Shown here piece after piece: positions 11,285-22,059 of a stretch of 64,000 nt of DNA. The stretch is taken from positions 77,090,576 through 77,154,575 of the forward strand of contig OY754329.1 of assembly GCA_963573305.1 (NCBI GenBank), given 5' to 3'. The notes below the pieces were generated by a model. It was not told the DNA's origin and made no database searches. It was given only the letters and a program-made list of their open reading frames with translations. The stretch comes from Pyrrhosoma nymphula (Eukaryota; Arthropoda; Insecta; Odonata; Coenagrionidae). A program made the position numbers and the translations under genes. Within the stretch, counting starts at the first letter, position 1. Every line of letters begins with the position of its first letter.

Positions 11285-11400
11285 CTGAGGCGTTCGGGTT
11301 TTGGTCGTGGCCAGTGCTGTGGATTCACATCCCGAGGGCCCAGGTTTGAATCCCGGCAGCGGCAGACATTTTTCGGCATACATGCTTTGTAAGGCCTACA
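11285..11400 (+). repeat. tRNA-like fragment, possible SINE head
   Basis: CCCAGGTTTGAATCCCGG at 11339-11356 contains a good B box (GGTTTGAATCC) flanked by a 5-bp T-arm-like stem with one mismatch. Upstream sequence lacks a convincing A box and cloverleaf, so I do not call a tRNA gene. Confidence 0.35.
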
Positions 11401-12127
11401 GCTTTTTTTTCGGTTTTGTTTTTGGTATGGTTTTACGCATGAGAATAAATAAGATTTTAAAGGGTTAATAAACTATATATAGCATGACGTGTAATTGAGA
11501 GTCACCTTAACAGTTGTATAGAAAAATCTAAATGAACAGTGTAATATTTTATGGCGTCAGTTTCAATCAGAAAATCGTACATATTTCCATCATATGCCCT
11601 GGTCATGCATTTTTGTATTATGTGCCGGGTAGTCTGTCTTACTGCTCCGCAGTTACATTTCGGGAATGGTGTTTTCCCCCATTTATGACACTATTTACCA
11701 TGGTTAGTGCGTATTCTATTGATGGCTAACTAAATTCCTCGTGGTTGGTCAAAAGCAGGCGGTTTTTCAGTAATGCATGGGAAGCCCTGGCAGCGCGGAG
11801 GGCTTTGTCTTGCCGGTAATCTTTCCAGGAATATAGAACCGAAAGTCTGTTCTTTGAAGTTTCTTGGCAATTTTTATTGTTGGATTTCTTGAGCGTAATC
11901 TGTAAGTTCCTAATTTTGAGATGGTGTTATGTATGGGAAGCCGGGTATTGTTAACCTCATAATCTTTTCGGATAAGAGCACGTTTCCGACTGAGGTCCGC
12001 AAGGGGAATGTGGGTCAAAAGCGGAAACCAGTGTTTGCGGTCTATGATTGTATATAATAACGTAAAGAAAGAAGATTAGCATTTTAACTAAATAAATACT
12101 TATTATTAGCGCAATGTTTTATACAGG

Positions 12128-12300
12128 TATATTCATAATCATTATCAGCAGTCATCAATCCGAAGATTGGTTTGCAGCAGATCTCCACTCAAATCTCCCA
12201 CCAGCCAACCGTTTCTTTCCAACATAAGTTTTCACTTAGACGTCCTTAATAAGTTGCCCAAGGTGTTCCATTCTTGGAATTCCTCTGTAATCCGTGCAAT
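12128..12300 (-). mobile_element. LINE 3' end (tail type with CAATCCGAAGATTGG)
   Basis: On the plus strand a simple ATAATCATTATCAGCAGTCATC block leads into CCGAAGATTGGTTTGCAGCA and CTCCACTC. The same order of blocks occurs at 14050-14165. A trinucleotide-rich start followed by this conserved segment looks like the 3' terminus of a LINE inserted in minus orientation. No coding part is recognisable here. Confidence 0.5.
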
Positions 12301-12777
12301 AATATAAAAAGAAGGTTAGAGTCCTAAGTAATAAATATATAACAGCTCGTTCCTAATCTCGGCATAAGACAGTACGCGGAGGAGCGGTCTTGAGCAATAT
12401 GCAAAACGATTGTCCCTACGTGAGTGTAGTACGATCCCATATGACGTTTTATGCGCCGCCAATATGATGCCCTATCATACCACCGATACAGCTACAACTT
12501 CGATGCAGTTTTTCTTTGGGAAAGCGATGTAGATCATAATATTATTGAGGCATTTCGATTGGAATATAGCCCTATTTGATCCAATTTCAATTTTTATATT
12601 AAAAAATACCCACTCACACTATCGAGATGCATGTCGTTCAACGAGTCGCACCACTCAGTACGTTTATCTTTCCACACGTTGCGTTGTGACGTATGCTAAA
12701 ATCTATTATATCGATACAAGTATTGCTAAATTAGATAGATGTTCCTCATGATACGAAAAGATAAATAGTCACATCAA

Positions 12778-12780
<3 letters not shown>

Positions 12781-12830
<50 letters not shown>
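12781..12830. repeat. (TA)25 microsatellite
   Basis: Fifty bases of uninterrupted TA. It lies 33 bp from the outer edge of the large hairpin at 12863, whose other edge also runs into a short TA tract (13186-13197). Confidence 0.98.
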
Positions 12831-12833
<3 letters not shown>

Positions 12834-12862
12834 AAAGGAAATAAATATGTAGCAACATATAG

Positions 12863-13188
12863 TATATGCTAGCAACAAGGCGTTGAGGCTGGAGAAGGAT
12901 AGGAAAGTAAATCAGTGGACACTCACTGGCAGATGATCCATGACGACACCGGTGTCCACTGCTTAGGGGTAGCTTTCGGGCTAAGGACCCTTCTTCAGCT
13001 GGAGGAGATTCACTATTATTCACTATTCAGTTGAGTAGTGAATCTCCTCCAGCTGAAGAAGGGTCCTTAGCCCGAAAGCTACCCCTAAGCAGTGGACACC
13101 GGTGTCGTCATGGATCATCTGCCAGTGAGTGTCCACTGATTTACTTTCCTATCCTTCCCCAGCCTCAACGCCTTGTTGCTAGCATATA
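12863..13188. repeat. Near-perfect inverted repeat: two 153-bp arms, 20-base loop
   Basis: Arms 12863-13015 and 13036-13188 pair without indels; I see a single mismatch (GGCTGGAGAAGG against GGCTGGGGAAGG). Both outer edges end in TATATGCTAGC and TA-rich DNA, as if TA were the insertion target. On the plus strand, 13053-13077 reads CTGAAGA, A, GGGT, CCTTA, GCCC, GAAA, which is the hammerhead-like arrangement discussed in the findings. Frames on each arm are mirror images of each other and are not genes. Confidence 0.95.
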
Positions 13189-13239
13189 TATATATATCCT
13201 ATTCAATGTATCGCAACATTTAGTGCGTTTCTCCTTCGA

Positions 13240-14040
13240 GAGATCGTAAAATATGTTAACATCGATTAAATATCTTTGTTTTTCACGCTAGGCGGAAAAT
13301 GAAGGCTTCAGGGTGTTGAGTGGCGAAATGAGAAAATTGTGGGAAGCTTTAAAGGGTTTGAGCGGAAAATGAGACGACTCAAGCGTGAAAAGGGTGGTGA
13401 GGAAGTTTTAGTTTGGAATTGCTCGAGGGTTGTTCACGGGGGAAGAAAAGGGGGTGTGGTCTGGATGAGGAAGATGGCTGCGCGATACGCGTGGAAATGC
13501 CGCCCGCATTCAAAAGCGAGGCAATACAAAAGGGGCCAGCATGTCTCCGTTTGGTCCGGGGGGAGGGTTGAAGGGAGGAGGAGGCCAAGGCGGGGAAGAA
13601 AGCCACGGAAGTGTGTGAGGAAGGAGAGAGCTCCGGTGAAGATAGAAGGCACCGCGTCGCTTAATGGAAAAGGCAAGATGGGTGGGAGCGGATGGGGGAG
13701 GGAATGGCTAATGACTTGGGATGAAGCGGTTTTAAGAGAGGGAACGGGGTGGAATGAAGGGGTTTTCGGCTGTTGTGGTGGGGGAGACTTATCTGGAGCC
13801 TTAATCTAATCTCTCTCGCCATAAGCGGGAGCCAGTGGTATGAGGGGGTCGCTTCACTCCAAAACATCCAGAATATATGGTTTATTTAATGATGATCCAC
13901 TCTCAAAACCATCCTCATTTACGCTGAATCTTCCGCCGGATCGAAAACAATGAATAACCATCCGCCAGGATCATTTCCGAATCAGAGATAATGCGTTGAA
14001 GAGCAGAATTGCAATGCTAGCTCAGCCGTGACTATGAAAT
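13240..14040. other. G-rich stretch without a recognised gene
   Basis: The plus-strand frame 13339-13809 (156 codons) is Arg/Lys/Gly-rich, and overlapping frames are open on the minus strand. That is what purine-strand bias gives by chance. I see no domain. Confidence 0.4.
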
Positions 14041-14049
14041 GAAAGGATT

Positions 14050-14165
14050 CCGATCACCATCATCAGTAGTCATCGCTCAGAGGATTGATTTTCTGAAGCT
14101 CTCCACTCCACTCTCCTATCACCTAACCACTTCATTTCTGCGTGTCCTCACCTTGACGTACCTCA
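14050..14165 (-). mobile_element. LINE 3' end, second copy of the 12.1-kb type
   Basis: ATCATCAGTAGTCATC, then AGAGGATTGATTTTCTGAAG and CTCCACTCCACTCTCC, match the 12128-12300 copy block by block. It directly abuts a group A LINE fragment in the opposite orientation. Confidence 0.5.
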
Positions 14166-14194
14166 TAATTTGAATGTTGAAGTTGTAGATGTAT

Positions 14195-14500
14195 ACAGAT
14201 GTAAAGAAGAGTCTGATGAAGAGTAACGAAGACATTAGGAGGAGAATAGAGCTAGTGATACGAGGGAGCCAATGATGGGACCTTAGGTATGGATAGAAAG
14301 AAGAGGCTGGTGAATAGTTAAATATGAAGTACAGCGCTGCATGGTGCAGAAACATGGACTCTGAGAAAAGAGGACTCAGGATTAATTGGGACTCTAAAGA
14401 CGAATCTTTTGTCAAGAGTCTTAAGAGCAAGAAAGCGTGTATGAAAAAATTCATGAATGCGGCATGAGAAAAGGTTTGCAAAACTAGGGTAGCACAGAGG
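14195..14500 (+). pseudogene. LINE group A, C-terminal reverse-transcriptase region, broken
   Basis: The plus strand encodes DIRRRIELV in one frame and, after a break, ALHGAETWTLRKED (about 14330-14375). Together these are the hallmark LYGxETWTLRKED region downstream of the LINE reverse-transcriptase domain. It is followed by a CTTAAGAGCAAGAAAGCGTG block that matches the tail of the 46.7-kb copy. Stops and frameshifts show it is dead, and the intervening WFGH/GRPR part seen in other group A copies is deleted. Confidence 0.7.
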
Positions 14501-14561
14501 AAATTATTGGAATGGAGCCAGTTTTCAGGGTCTAACTTCAAGTATTAAGCTATTTTGACTT

Positions 14562-14734
14562 AGTAAATTCTTCACGGATCTCCAACCGGGTCATGAGTTT
14601 AGGTACCGACGTTTCGATGACTTAACTCCGCCATCGTTTTCAAGTAAAGAAATCCTTGAAACCGATGGCGGAGTTAGTAATCTAAATGTCGGCATGGAAT
14701 CCTAACCCGGTTGGAAACCCGTGAAGAATTTACT
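14562..14734. repeat. Palindromic element, group G
   Basis: AGTAAATTCTTCACGG at the left edge pairs with CCGTGAAGAATTTACT at the right edge; the arms pair for about 80 bases with several mismatches. CCAACCGGG and CGAAACGTCGG are landmarks shared with 19846-20032. Downstream GATTCGCCGGGAAAGC also recurs at the related loci 30885 and 41245. On the minus strand the central part reads TTGAAAA, C, GATG, loop, CATC, GAAA. Confidence 0.85.
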
Positions 14735-14923
14735 CATACGATTCGCCGGGAAAGCACCAGATCCCCCTTTTAACTTTACCTGATCCGAAAGGAAAAGGCG
14801 TGATGGGTTATATAGAAGTTACATTTAGGATTACATAGAAGTAGAAAAGCGTAAGACAATTAAACCATTTGCCTAGATTCGCTCTTGCGACGAGATGACA
14901 CGTTAAAGATTAGGGCTGTTATA

Positions 14924-15111
14924 CACATGAAATAATTTCTGACTTTGTACAATCGACACTTTTTTACCCTTTCCGACCATAGCTTTGGCATTTATTATTT
15001 CATTATTATTATAATGTCATATATTTTGATAATGGCGTTATAGATGTTGAAACCGTGGTCGGAAATAATAAAAATGTGTGGAATATACAAAGTGAGAAAT
15101 CATTTCATGTG
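14924..15111. repeat. Palindromic element with AAACCGTGGTCGG motif
   Basis: CACATGAAATAATTTCTGAC at the left pairs with the reverse complement of the right edge (ending ATTTCATGTG). CTTTCCGACCATAGCTTT pairs with AAACCGTGGTCGGAAA. The arms are about 65 bp with scattered mismatches and the centre is AT-rich. Its sequence is related to the CGAAACCWTGGTCG landmark of 47974-48129. Confidence 0.8.
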
Positions 15112-16370
15112 ACTCAGTTCCACAAAGTAAACCCTGAAACTTTAACTTGTACTGAAATAGACACTTATTTCTGTCTATAAAATTAAACCACTACTTAATA
15201 GAAAAGAGTAAAAATATCAGAAAATAGTAAAAAAAGAAACAAAATGGGTTCATTCGCGGTCACTCTCAATTAATTAGAGCATATTAGCGGGATCTCAGGA
15301 GGATGTGAGAAGGCAGTTGTGCCATAATTGCGATAACGATCGCTTTTAATTAGAGCGCATGGAGCGAAGGAGCGATTACCTAACGCAGATCAAGTGGAAG
15401 TTATTACGGTGGATATGTGGTCAGAGAGATAAAATGCGTATAGTAATAACGACAGCGGGAAATTGGTGGGAGACGCGACCAAAGCTGAGCATAACATAGC
15501 CACTCATTTAGCGGATGAGGAATTCATTAAAATAAAAAGAAGCATTAGCATAAGGAGAGCTAAAAGTAACGTCAATAGAATTCTTGGTAACCTATGGTTT
15601 CCCACTATGTTTGCTAATTTTACCAGTCAAGCCAATTTTTAACTGAACCATTTAATTCTGAATAGTGATAACGTAGCTCGTAAAGTGTGATAAGACATAG
15701 GACGGAAGTTTGCTTCTAGAACCTAGATGGAATTGGTGTCTGTTACGTTTATTTACGGGGGTATGTAGCGTTAGTTCAGTGCACATCGAGAATGTCATTG
15801 TGTAATTACCGCTTTACCTGGAAAAGAGGCTATAATGTTCCTTTTATGGCATGAAATAGCGTGTTCTGAACACAGAAACCGTCTTCGTCAATGTAGCACC
15901 ACTCAAATCTACCACCTTTCTTCACAAAATGTCTCGGTTGATAGCATGGGTTTTAAAAGAGTATTATATAAATAGGATGTGCATTATTATAATCTGGATT
16001 TCTATGAAACATATATTGCAATTAAATGTTTGCCTTACTGGGATCTGCGTGTCAGGTAGCTGTATCGGGTCTGGGCGTCGAAAGTGTTTTCTTTCATCAA
16101 ACATAGGAATATTGAAACATTTCTTGCTCTCGGTAAACCTTGATGACATTTTTAATTCATTAGCTTTCGCCATTGAAATTTGAAACTTGAAGCGTCTTAT
16201 TTGTTTCCAGGGAGATGCTTAGCTTTAAAATAGTTCTTGGCGCTGCGCAGTGTACGATTTTGGGACACGTGCCGATCCCGAGTCCGGCGAAACGGAGGAG
16301 AAAGCTTACTCAGTGTGGACCCTTTCTAATTACTGACAACACAAGCGCTTCGAGAATTGGGATGACGTAC
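15112..16370. other. Unassigned AT-rich stretch
   Basis: No domain, element end or tandem repeat recognised. The plus frame 15929-16183 and its minus counterpart are open mainly because of low stop density. Confidence 0.35.
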
Positions 16371-16374
16371 CACT

Positions 16375-16505
16375 ACCGGCCGTCCCGTTTTGACTCGTCT
16401 CACAATGAGACCTCAATAGTGTGTCCCTATTACAGTCACTGCGATGGCTGATTGCCTAATAGCCTTGCGTTACAGCTTATTTCGCTAAGTAGTTTGGTTC
16501 CCCAG
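16375..16505 (+). repeat. Dispersed repeat shared with 44008-44215
   Basis: Common landmarks in the same order: GTCCCRTTTYGACTC, ACAATGAGACCTCA, AATAGCYTTGCG, TTATTYCGC/GAAGTAGTT, GGTCCCC/GGTTCCCC. The 44-kb copy has an extra internal duplication. The type of element is unknown. Confidence 0.6.
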
Positions 16506-16699
16506 TCTCGATATTTCTCAATAATCGTGCATGTTCTACGTGTTAGCATATCTGAATTTTTAATAATGGTCCACTGATATATGAGTGTTGCTCCCAACCC
16601 GTATGAAGAAAATTATAGCTAGATACCGTATTGCTTGTAAAATCTCGGTACACTAAGGTAATATTTCTTATAACAATGCGATAGTTTGTCTGATGGCTA

Positions 16700-17026
16700 T
16701 TGCATGCCTGTGTGGAATCACCCGACGCCACATACCCTTGAGGTACCACGTAGATGTAGCTGTGGAATGAAGAGAGGTGAAAAGCATGATAACCTTAAGG
16801 ATGAAGCAGTGCTGGCGAGGAGTTCAGAGGGGGTGTGCAGCGTGAGAAATTACTCATCTAAACAAACTTTTGATTGGCAGAACACTACAATTAGGTTAGG
16901 TGCAAATGTGGTTGATAGAAAAAGGGACAGTTTGGAATAAGAAGTGATCTACATCTACATATACGAAGTACCGTACAAGCCACCATTAGGGTGTGTGGCA
17001 TGGGGTGATTCCACACCAGGCATGCA
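16700..17026. mobile_element. Short element bounded by 50-bp inverted repeats
   Basis: TGCATGCCTGTGTGGAATCA (16701-16720) with CCCGACGCCACATACCCT is the reverse complement, with a few changes, of the segment around 16988-17026 (GGGTGTGTGGCATGGGGTGA and CCACACCAGGCATGCAGC). The interior of about 220 bp has no recognised coding. This is either a MITE-like unit or two opposed copies of one repeat end. Confidence 0.6.
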
Positions 17027-17204
17027 GCACTCGTCCCAGAACAAATCAGAACCTCGCACGCTCCCCCTGCCGCTAGGCGCAAGCCAAAAAGCAGTCAGGA
17101 GAACAGTGCGCAGTCCAACCGGAAACTGGGAGAGTGATACTTAAATGAACATGCAAACATGCAGAACAATGCCAGTGATGTAACGATGTAATCACACATG
17201 CATA

Positions 17205-17360
17205 CCAATTACGCTGTTCCCTTTCGGGGCAGGCACAGCCAAAATAGCTCAATACTCCGCGTTAGACCTATAAAACTGACTACGTTATAATAATTTCGTC
17301 CATATTGCCCTATCCTTGCAAGAATTCTTCGCCTTTCAACATTCATGCATAGCTTCATGT
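17205..17360 (-). mobile_element. LINE group A 3' tail
   Basis: On the plus strand ACGCTGTTCCCTTTCGGGGC, AGGCACAGCCAAAA and CATTCATGCATAGCTTC match in order the tails at 31.1, 49.2 and (inverted) 47.1 kb. It is non-coding or at the extreme C-terminus and is a 5'-truncated copy. Confidence 0.65.
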
Positions 17361-17589
17361 ACAATATGAAAAGCACCGACAAATATGAATTACAATATTT
17401 TCCTTTGAAAAACAACCAATAAAGTCCTGCTAAGCCAATGGGTTGTCATCAGGTGCCCTTTTTATGTCTCCTAATGTCCACCAGATTTTACCAAATTTCT
17501 ATTCAATTCAATCAAATATTTATACAAAAGTTAAAGATTAAATTTTAAAAATTAAATGTATAGCCTGTAATTTAGGAGTATCTTGGAAA

Positions 17590-17870
17590 ATCTGTCCTTC
17601 GACATCCTCAAAATATGCTCATATTTCTCACGTTATAATAATTTCTGTAATGGCCGGGATATTTAGCTCCTAGCGGTCTTCATTTCAGTTATGGTCGTAG
17701 AGAGTATAGGCAGCCAAGGGTCTAAGTAATTTCGTTTCAGCTGCTTCCATCCTTTGATTAGGTTTGATGTTAATGCCTGTGTTTCAGATCCATATAACTG
17801 AGTGGGAATTATCATCGCTCTGTAAAATTTTAAAATTGTATCAGGGATTATTCTTAAGACTCCTAATATT
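17590..17870 (-). pseudogene. LINE group E, reverse-transcriptase C-terminal region
   Basis: The minus strand shows KFYRAMIIPTQLYGSET, then after a break AAETKLLRPLAAYTLYDH. These correspond to the KFY..(I/L)PTLLYGSETW and AAEM.FLR.V.G.T..D segments that follow the reverse-transcriptase palm in one LINE family. The 33.5-kb copy has the same two segments. Frameshifts and stops are present, and no promoter or 5' part is visible. Confidence 0.65.
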
Positions 17871-17879
17871 CCTTCTGAT

Positions 17880-18130
17880 ATGAGTATCTTCCACCACGCT
17901 CACCTAGCTAACACTTTCTTTCCCACGATTCACTCCTCTTTCTTAAATTTGCTTCGTTATTCTACTCTAATCTTTTCTCTCGACTTGGTCAAACCAAAGA
18001 AGTACGCTGTTTTCATACATATCCATTACCGGAGAATTAAATTCACATTTTTTCATTACTCACTCATACCTAACTCTATCTGTCCTGCTTTTACCGCAAG
18101 CACTTCTCACGTACCCCTTACCCACAGTAT
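17880..18130 (-). pseudogene. LINE group A, C-terminal region
   Basis: The minus strand reads VRSACGKSRTDRVRYE, then MYENSVLLWFDQVER and SRITKQI, with stops between. This is the same order as in the better 31.5-kb copy (CGKSRRDRVCNE, YERRVFRCFGH, SRITKQIYD). The WFGHV-type segment is the conserved region beyond the reverse transcriptase. Dead copy. Confidence 0.7.
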
Positions 18131-18399
18131 ATGGGCTACTCGCATGCTTATAATGACGTGCTTGATTGTTTAGCTACTCGACTCTTGTCCATCCTCGCAT
18201 ACGATATAAGCTGGGCTGGGATTTACAGGAGTATCAATGGATGCGTATATTCTTTGCCGCAAAAAAGCCTTAGTTTCCACCCCTCAACCCTTCCTGTATC
18301 CATCTCTAAACCCCATGCCGTCCCAATTACGATGGCTGGAGCGTTTGTCATGGATCATAGAGTGCAATTTTAATAATGTATCAAGTAAGTCGAAAAAAT

Positions 18400-18780
18400 A
18401 TTCTAGGACCACATTTTTATTATGTACATCTGTTTAAATTCGGTGGAACTCACCATATATGCTGTAATGGAATGTGATACAAGAATCATGTTTTACATTT
18501 GTTTTCCATAATTGTGTTGACTTGGGTTTTCGTCGTGGTATTCGTAATTGAGTCAAAAACTATATTTAACAACGTTTTTTCGAATCTTCTACTCGGCCTG
18601 ACGCCTTCATATATTTTTAGCAACCATTATTATAATATGAGAGGATTTATTTCGCGTTAAGAAGAACATCTGTACGTATGTAAACGAATTATTACGAAGA
18701 ATATCTCATATGCCTCAACGCTACGTGTCAAAATGGCATTTAATGAACAAAAAAACTAAAATGGTCAAACGCATTTTGTT
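18400..18780. other. Nothing recognised
   Basis: AT-rich DNA with no open frame of note and no repeat that I can match elsewhere in the window. Confidence 0.4.
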
Positions 18781-18784
18781 TAAC

Positions 18785-18850
18785 TTTCATCGATAGATAT
18801 CACTAACAACGAACACGTATGCAAAGTTTCACGCAAATCTGCACGTAGAC
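18785..18850 (+). repeat. Dispersed short repeat H, copy 1 of 4
   Basis: ATATCACTAACAACGAACACG, then TATGCAAAGTTTCACGCAAA and TCTGCACGTAGAC. Matching copies are at 32640-32700 (minus), 51935-52010 (minus) and 59605-59675 (plus). The conserved heart is TTCAAAGTTTCACGCAAATC with variants. Confidence 0.6.
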
Positions 18851-18889
18851 TAAAATTTGTGGGACCGCCTTTAAGACCCCGGCCCACGC

Positions 18890-19380
18890 CCACCCTGCTT
18901 GTTCCCGACCACCCAAGGAGTGCGGAGGAGGAGGGAGAGAAGAACCGCTGATTCCACTTGTAGAGCGCGGTTTCGTGCGTGGATTACATTACGCCGCCGG
19001 CGAGATGGAGGGGAAAGGGGTGTGGGCCCCTTAAATGGGCGGACGGAGAATGGGATAGGGAGAGAGAGTAACAGAAATGAAGAGGATTGACCACCACTGG
19101 GATGAGAGGCGGCAGGGGGTCGAGGGGTCTAAACTGATGAGGAGAAAGGCGATGTCGTGGAGCGCGTGCTAAAGAGGCCGGCCCACTCTGGTGGCAGAGG
19201 ATGAGGGCAGTCGGATGGCAGGGATTGCCAATTTCTAGAGAGGAGAATTGTGAGTGGTTTGGAAGGGAGATGAGGACGCGGTCGGATGAGGAATGTGTGT
19301 GGAATGGAAATAAATGAAGGAGCATCACATTGGGCCAGGTCCGTACTTATGAGGGCCGGGGCACTTGGACATTTCACTGA
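18890..19380. other. G+C-rich purine-biased stretch without recognised gene
   Basis: Open frames occur on both strands (for example 18984-19328 minus) but their translations are low-complexity Ser/Pro/His or Arg/Gly runs. No domain seen. Confidence 0.4.
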
Positions 19381-19845
19381 GTCGAAACCCCGTTTTTGGT
19401 ATTAAAAAAAACATCGTTTTGACTTTTTATATTAAACTAGATTATGTTACCCATTGTATTTCATCGTGAAAAAGAAGAAAAAGAAAATTGTGGCGTGCGG
19501 TTTTATGAACCCTATTAAAATGACTTGCATAATTGTCCTTACACTATGTAGCTATCATTAACCACACATGGAGAGGTTGGGGTGAAAAGTTGCAACCTGT
19601 AATCTCACTGTAAGCCTGATATATTGATAATTTTAAGGCTTAAGTATCCCGGGCATAATTTCCCATTCCCAGCCGATGCTGCAATTTCCAAGTGAATAAA
19701 AAATTATATTGCAGAGGTAGTGCAAATATTTTCTATTCTAATCTAACAACTCAAGTATTAAGGAAAAACGAAGCGTTATCGAATATATAATGCAGGAATT
19801 AAAGAATGTGTTTGATTTTAGGCTTTCCCGGCGAATGTTGCTGAT

Positions 19846-20032
19846 AAGTTCTTCTCGGGTTTCCCACCGGGTTAGGCTCTCCATGATCGCCGACGTTTCG
19901 GCAGAAGATTTTCCTGCCATTATCAAGGCTCTGGAGCCATCATACAGAGCCTTGATAATGGCAGTAAAATCTTCTGCCGAAACGTCGGCGATCATGGAGA
20001 GCCCAACCCGGTGGTAAACCCGTGAAGAACCT
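19846..20032. repeat. Palindromic element, group G, high arm identity
   Basis: The arms of about 85 bp around GAGCCATCATACAGAG are nearly identical in reverse. Landmarks are GCCGACGTTTCGGCAGAAGA on one side and TCTTCTGCCGAAACGTCGGC on the other, with CCACCGGGTTAGGCTCTCC outside. The group-specific CTTTCCCGGCGAATG extends left of the palindrome (19823-19837). On the plus strand 19952-19982 reads TTGATAA, T, GGCAG, loop, CTGCC, GAAA. Confidence 0.9.
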
Positions 20033-20084
20033 TTCAGTGTAGAATTTGTTCTTTCAGTCACCAGTTACTAAATGATATTGAAAT

Positions 20085-20425
20085 CGAAAGAGCTCTACGA
20101 GACATGAAAATGAATAAGGCGGTAGGAATGGATAACACACCTCCAGAGTTTCTAATGGTTACGGGGAAGAACGGAAGAGTAAACATTTTTCCGCTTATTA
20201 ATAGAATTTATGAGGATGGAGTGTGGCCGTAGGAATTCACGACGACAATACTTATCCGATACCGAAGAATAGCAAGGTAAACAGGTGCGAAGACTATAGG
20301 ACAATAAGTTTAATATCCCACGCGGTCAAAGTAGTTCTGAGAATTATTAATAAAAGGCTGAAGAAGAAGGCTATTTCCCTGGCTAAAGAAGAATTTTCAA
20401 AGAGAAGGCTGGTATAATACGCTGG
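20085..20425 (+). pseudogene. LINE group B reverse-transcriptase fragment (fingers/palm start)
   Basis: Begins with the frame ALRDMKMNKAVGMDNTPPEF, the A-x-G-x-D start of LINE reverse transcriptases, then LINRIYEDGVWP followed by a stop. After a frameshift it continues IPKNSKVNRCEDYRTISLIS, the conserved K..D.RPISL-type motif of the palm entry, and VVLRIINKRLKKKA. Both ends are truncated. The plain frame 20223-20417 is only the second part. Confidence 0.8.
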
Positions 20426-20429
20426 TAGA

Positions 20430-22055
20430 ATAATGAATGGAAAAATGACTGCATTTTATTCTATTTATTTAACGATCGAGGCCCAGTGTATAGTATAGTG
20501 TAAATTACGAATTAAATGCAAAAATATTACTTGACTCTGAGTATTTCTTGCTACTTAGTGCGAGGAAATTTGAAACTGCTTAAGATCAGATATAAATAAA
20601 TGCTAAATTAAATTAACTGTTTATTATAACTGAGTAAAATTAGTTCCCTTGCACAAAATCAGTTTTTTTCTTTCGGCCATTTTGTTTGTTTTCATAGTTA
20701 CCGTCGAGACGATAACGCAGAAGGTAAAAGTTCATATATGTAACCATAGATATAGAACAACGCATCAATGTTTAAAGTTTAAAATGAATGTTATCAGATT
20801 AATATAAAAGATGACTGAAAGAGTTGAGGTCTTAAATTATTTTTGGTGAAAATTATGCGTTGTTTCTCTGGGGTAGATCTAAGGACACGCGGCAGCTTCT
20901 TTTGAACTTGCAGAGGTTTTCACGGTAACTGCGTAAGTACAATCATAGTCATTGAATCATCATCATCCAGGTAACGCACCCACGTAACTTGTTTTATACT
21001 GCGCTCATATGTTTTCCGATATAAATCCACGCTAGGTTTGAAAAGAGAAGAAACACTCTTTTTGCTCTGCTGAGATGCACAGATTTTTTAATTAATCTGA
21101 GAATGGATTTTTTTCCTCCAGCTCTCTATTTCCCAAGCGCGAATCACTACGACGCTGACGCGCCTTGGAGAATTTTGGGGGGGGGGGGAGGTACCCCTCT
21201 TCTACCCCAGCCCACAGTCTCAAATTTCGTCCTCCCCGTTATTCGTCTTCAAAACACCCCCTCTTATCCGCATTTTATTGACTCCCATCTCTACCATCGG
21301 CTTCCCTTCTCTCTCTCTGCGTTCATCTCTCGGCCCGCAATTTATTTTCTTTTTCCTCCTTCGGGGCTTTCTTTTTATTTTTTCTTCTGTATATAGTATG
21401 TGTGCTTTGTTGTACGAGCTATATCCCCATATCGAGAAACCGTCTTTCGTCATGCTTCTTCGATTTCCATCCCTTCTCTTGCGCAAGAGAAACTTGATAA
21501 CATTTATCTGACAGCATTTTAGAAGGAATTATGTACCTTTTTATCTCGCCCATTTTCCCTCATTTTATTCAATGTTTTATTATTATTTTGTGTTTTTTTT
21601 AGGGATCACAATGCTATGTTTTTTATTCTCTCCCTCCGTCGTGTATGTAATATTTCGTGTTTTTTCTCTCTCCCGCGCGGTAAACTCGATGTCATTAGAA
21701 TATTCGAACTTTTCCCGACGTTGCTGGCTAATTTTAAGGGGTGTTTCGAAGTTTTCCGTTCACTGTGATTTATAAGATTATTTTATTATTCTTTTAAGCT
21801 ATCTCGTCTAGTTATCTCTTGTAAGTTTTTGTTGGACCCTTTTGCGTTTCAAAGTCGTGCTTCTTGTCTCTGATGTATGTAGAAGTTAGTTTAAAGATAT
21901 GGTTTTTTATTTTACTTTATTGTAAAAATTAATATATCTAAGGAATTTTTTTTATTTACGTTTTTTTATGTGTTGTATTGTAGTCAATACTTACCTCGTT
22001 TGAAGTGGCACTCTTATGCTGCTGAAGGTGATATTCTGAACCTATCATCCTGCTC
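20430..22055. other. Unassigned, partly T-rich stretch
   Basis: No gene or element ends recognised. A G10-11 run sits at 21178-21188, followed by pyrimidine-rich DNA that opens long frames by composition only. Confidence 0.4.
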
Positions 22056-22059
22056 GTTG

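Noticed and set aside
11339..11356. tRNA gene
   Set aside because: Only a B-box and T-arm-like hairpin; no A box, anticodon arm or acceptor stem.
10828..11379. 183-codon minus-strand frame
   Set aside because: Runs through a G-rich duplicated repeat and a tRNA-like fragment; Pro/Ser/Arg-rich from base composition.
13053..13077. Canonical hammerhead ribozyme
   Set aside because: One extra base separates CTGAAGA from the stem, and I could not verify stems I and III with a UH cleavage site. It is reported only as core-like.
12863..13188. Two separate small genes on the two arms (identical frames in inverted orientation)
   Set aside because: They are mirror translations of one inverted repeat.
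13339..13809. 156-codon plus-strand frame
   Set aside because: Arg/Lys/Gly-rich product of purine bias with open minus-strand shadows.
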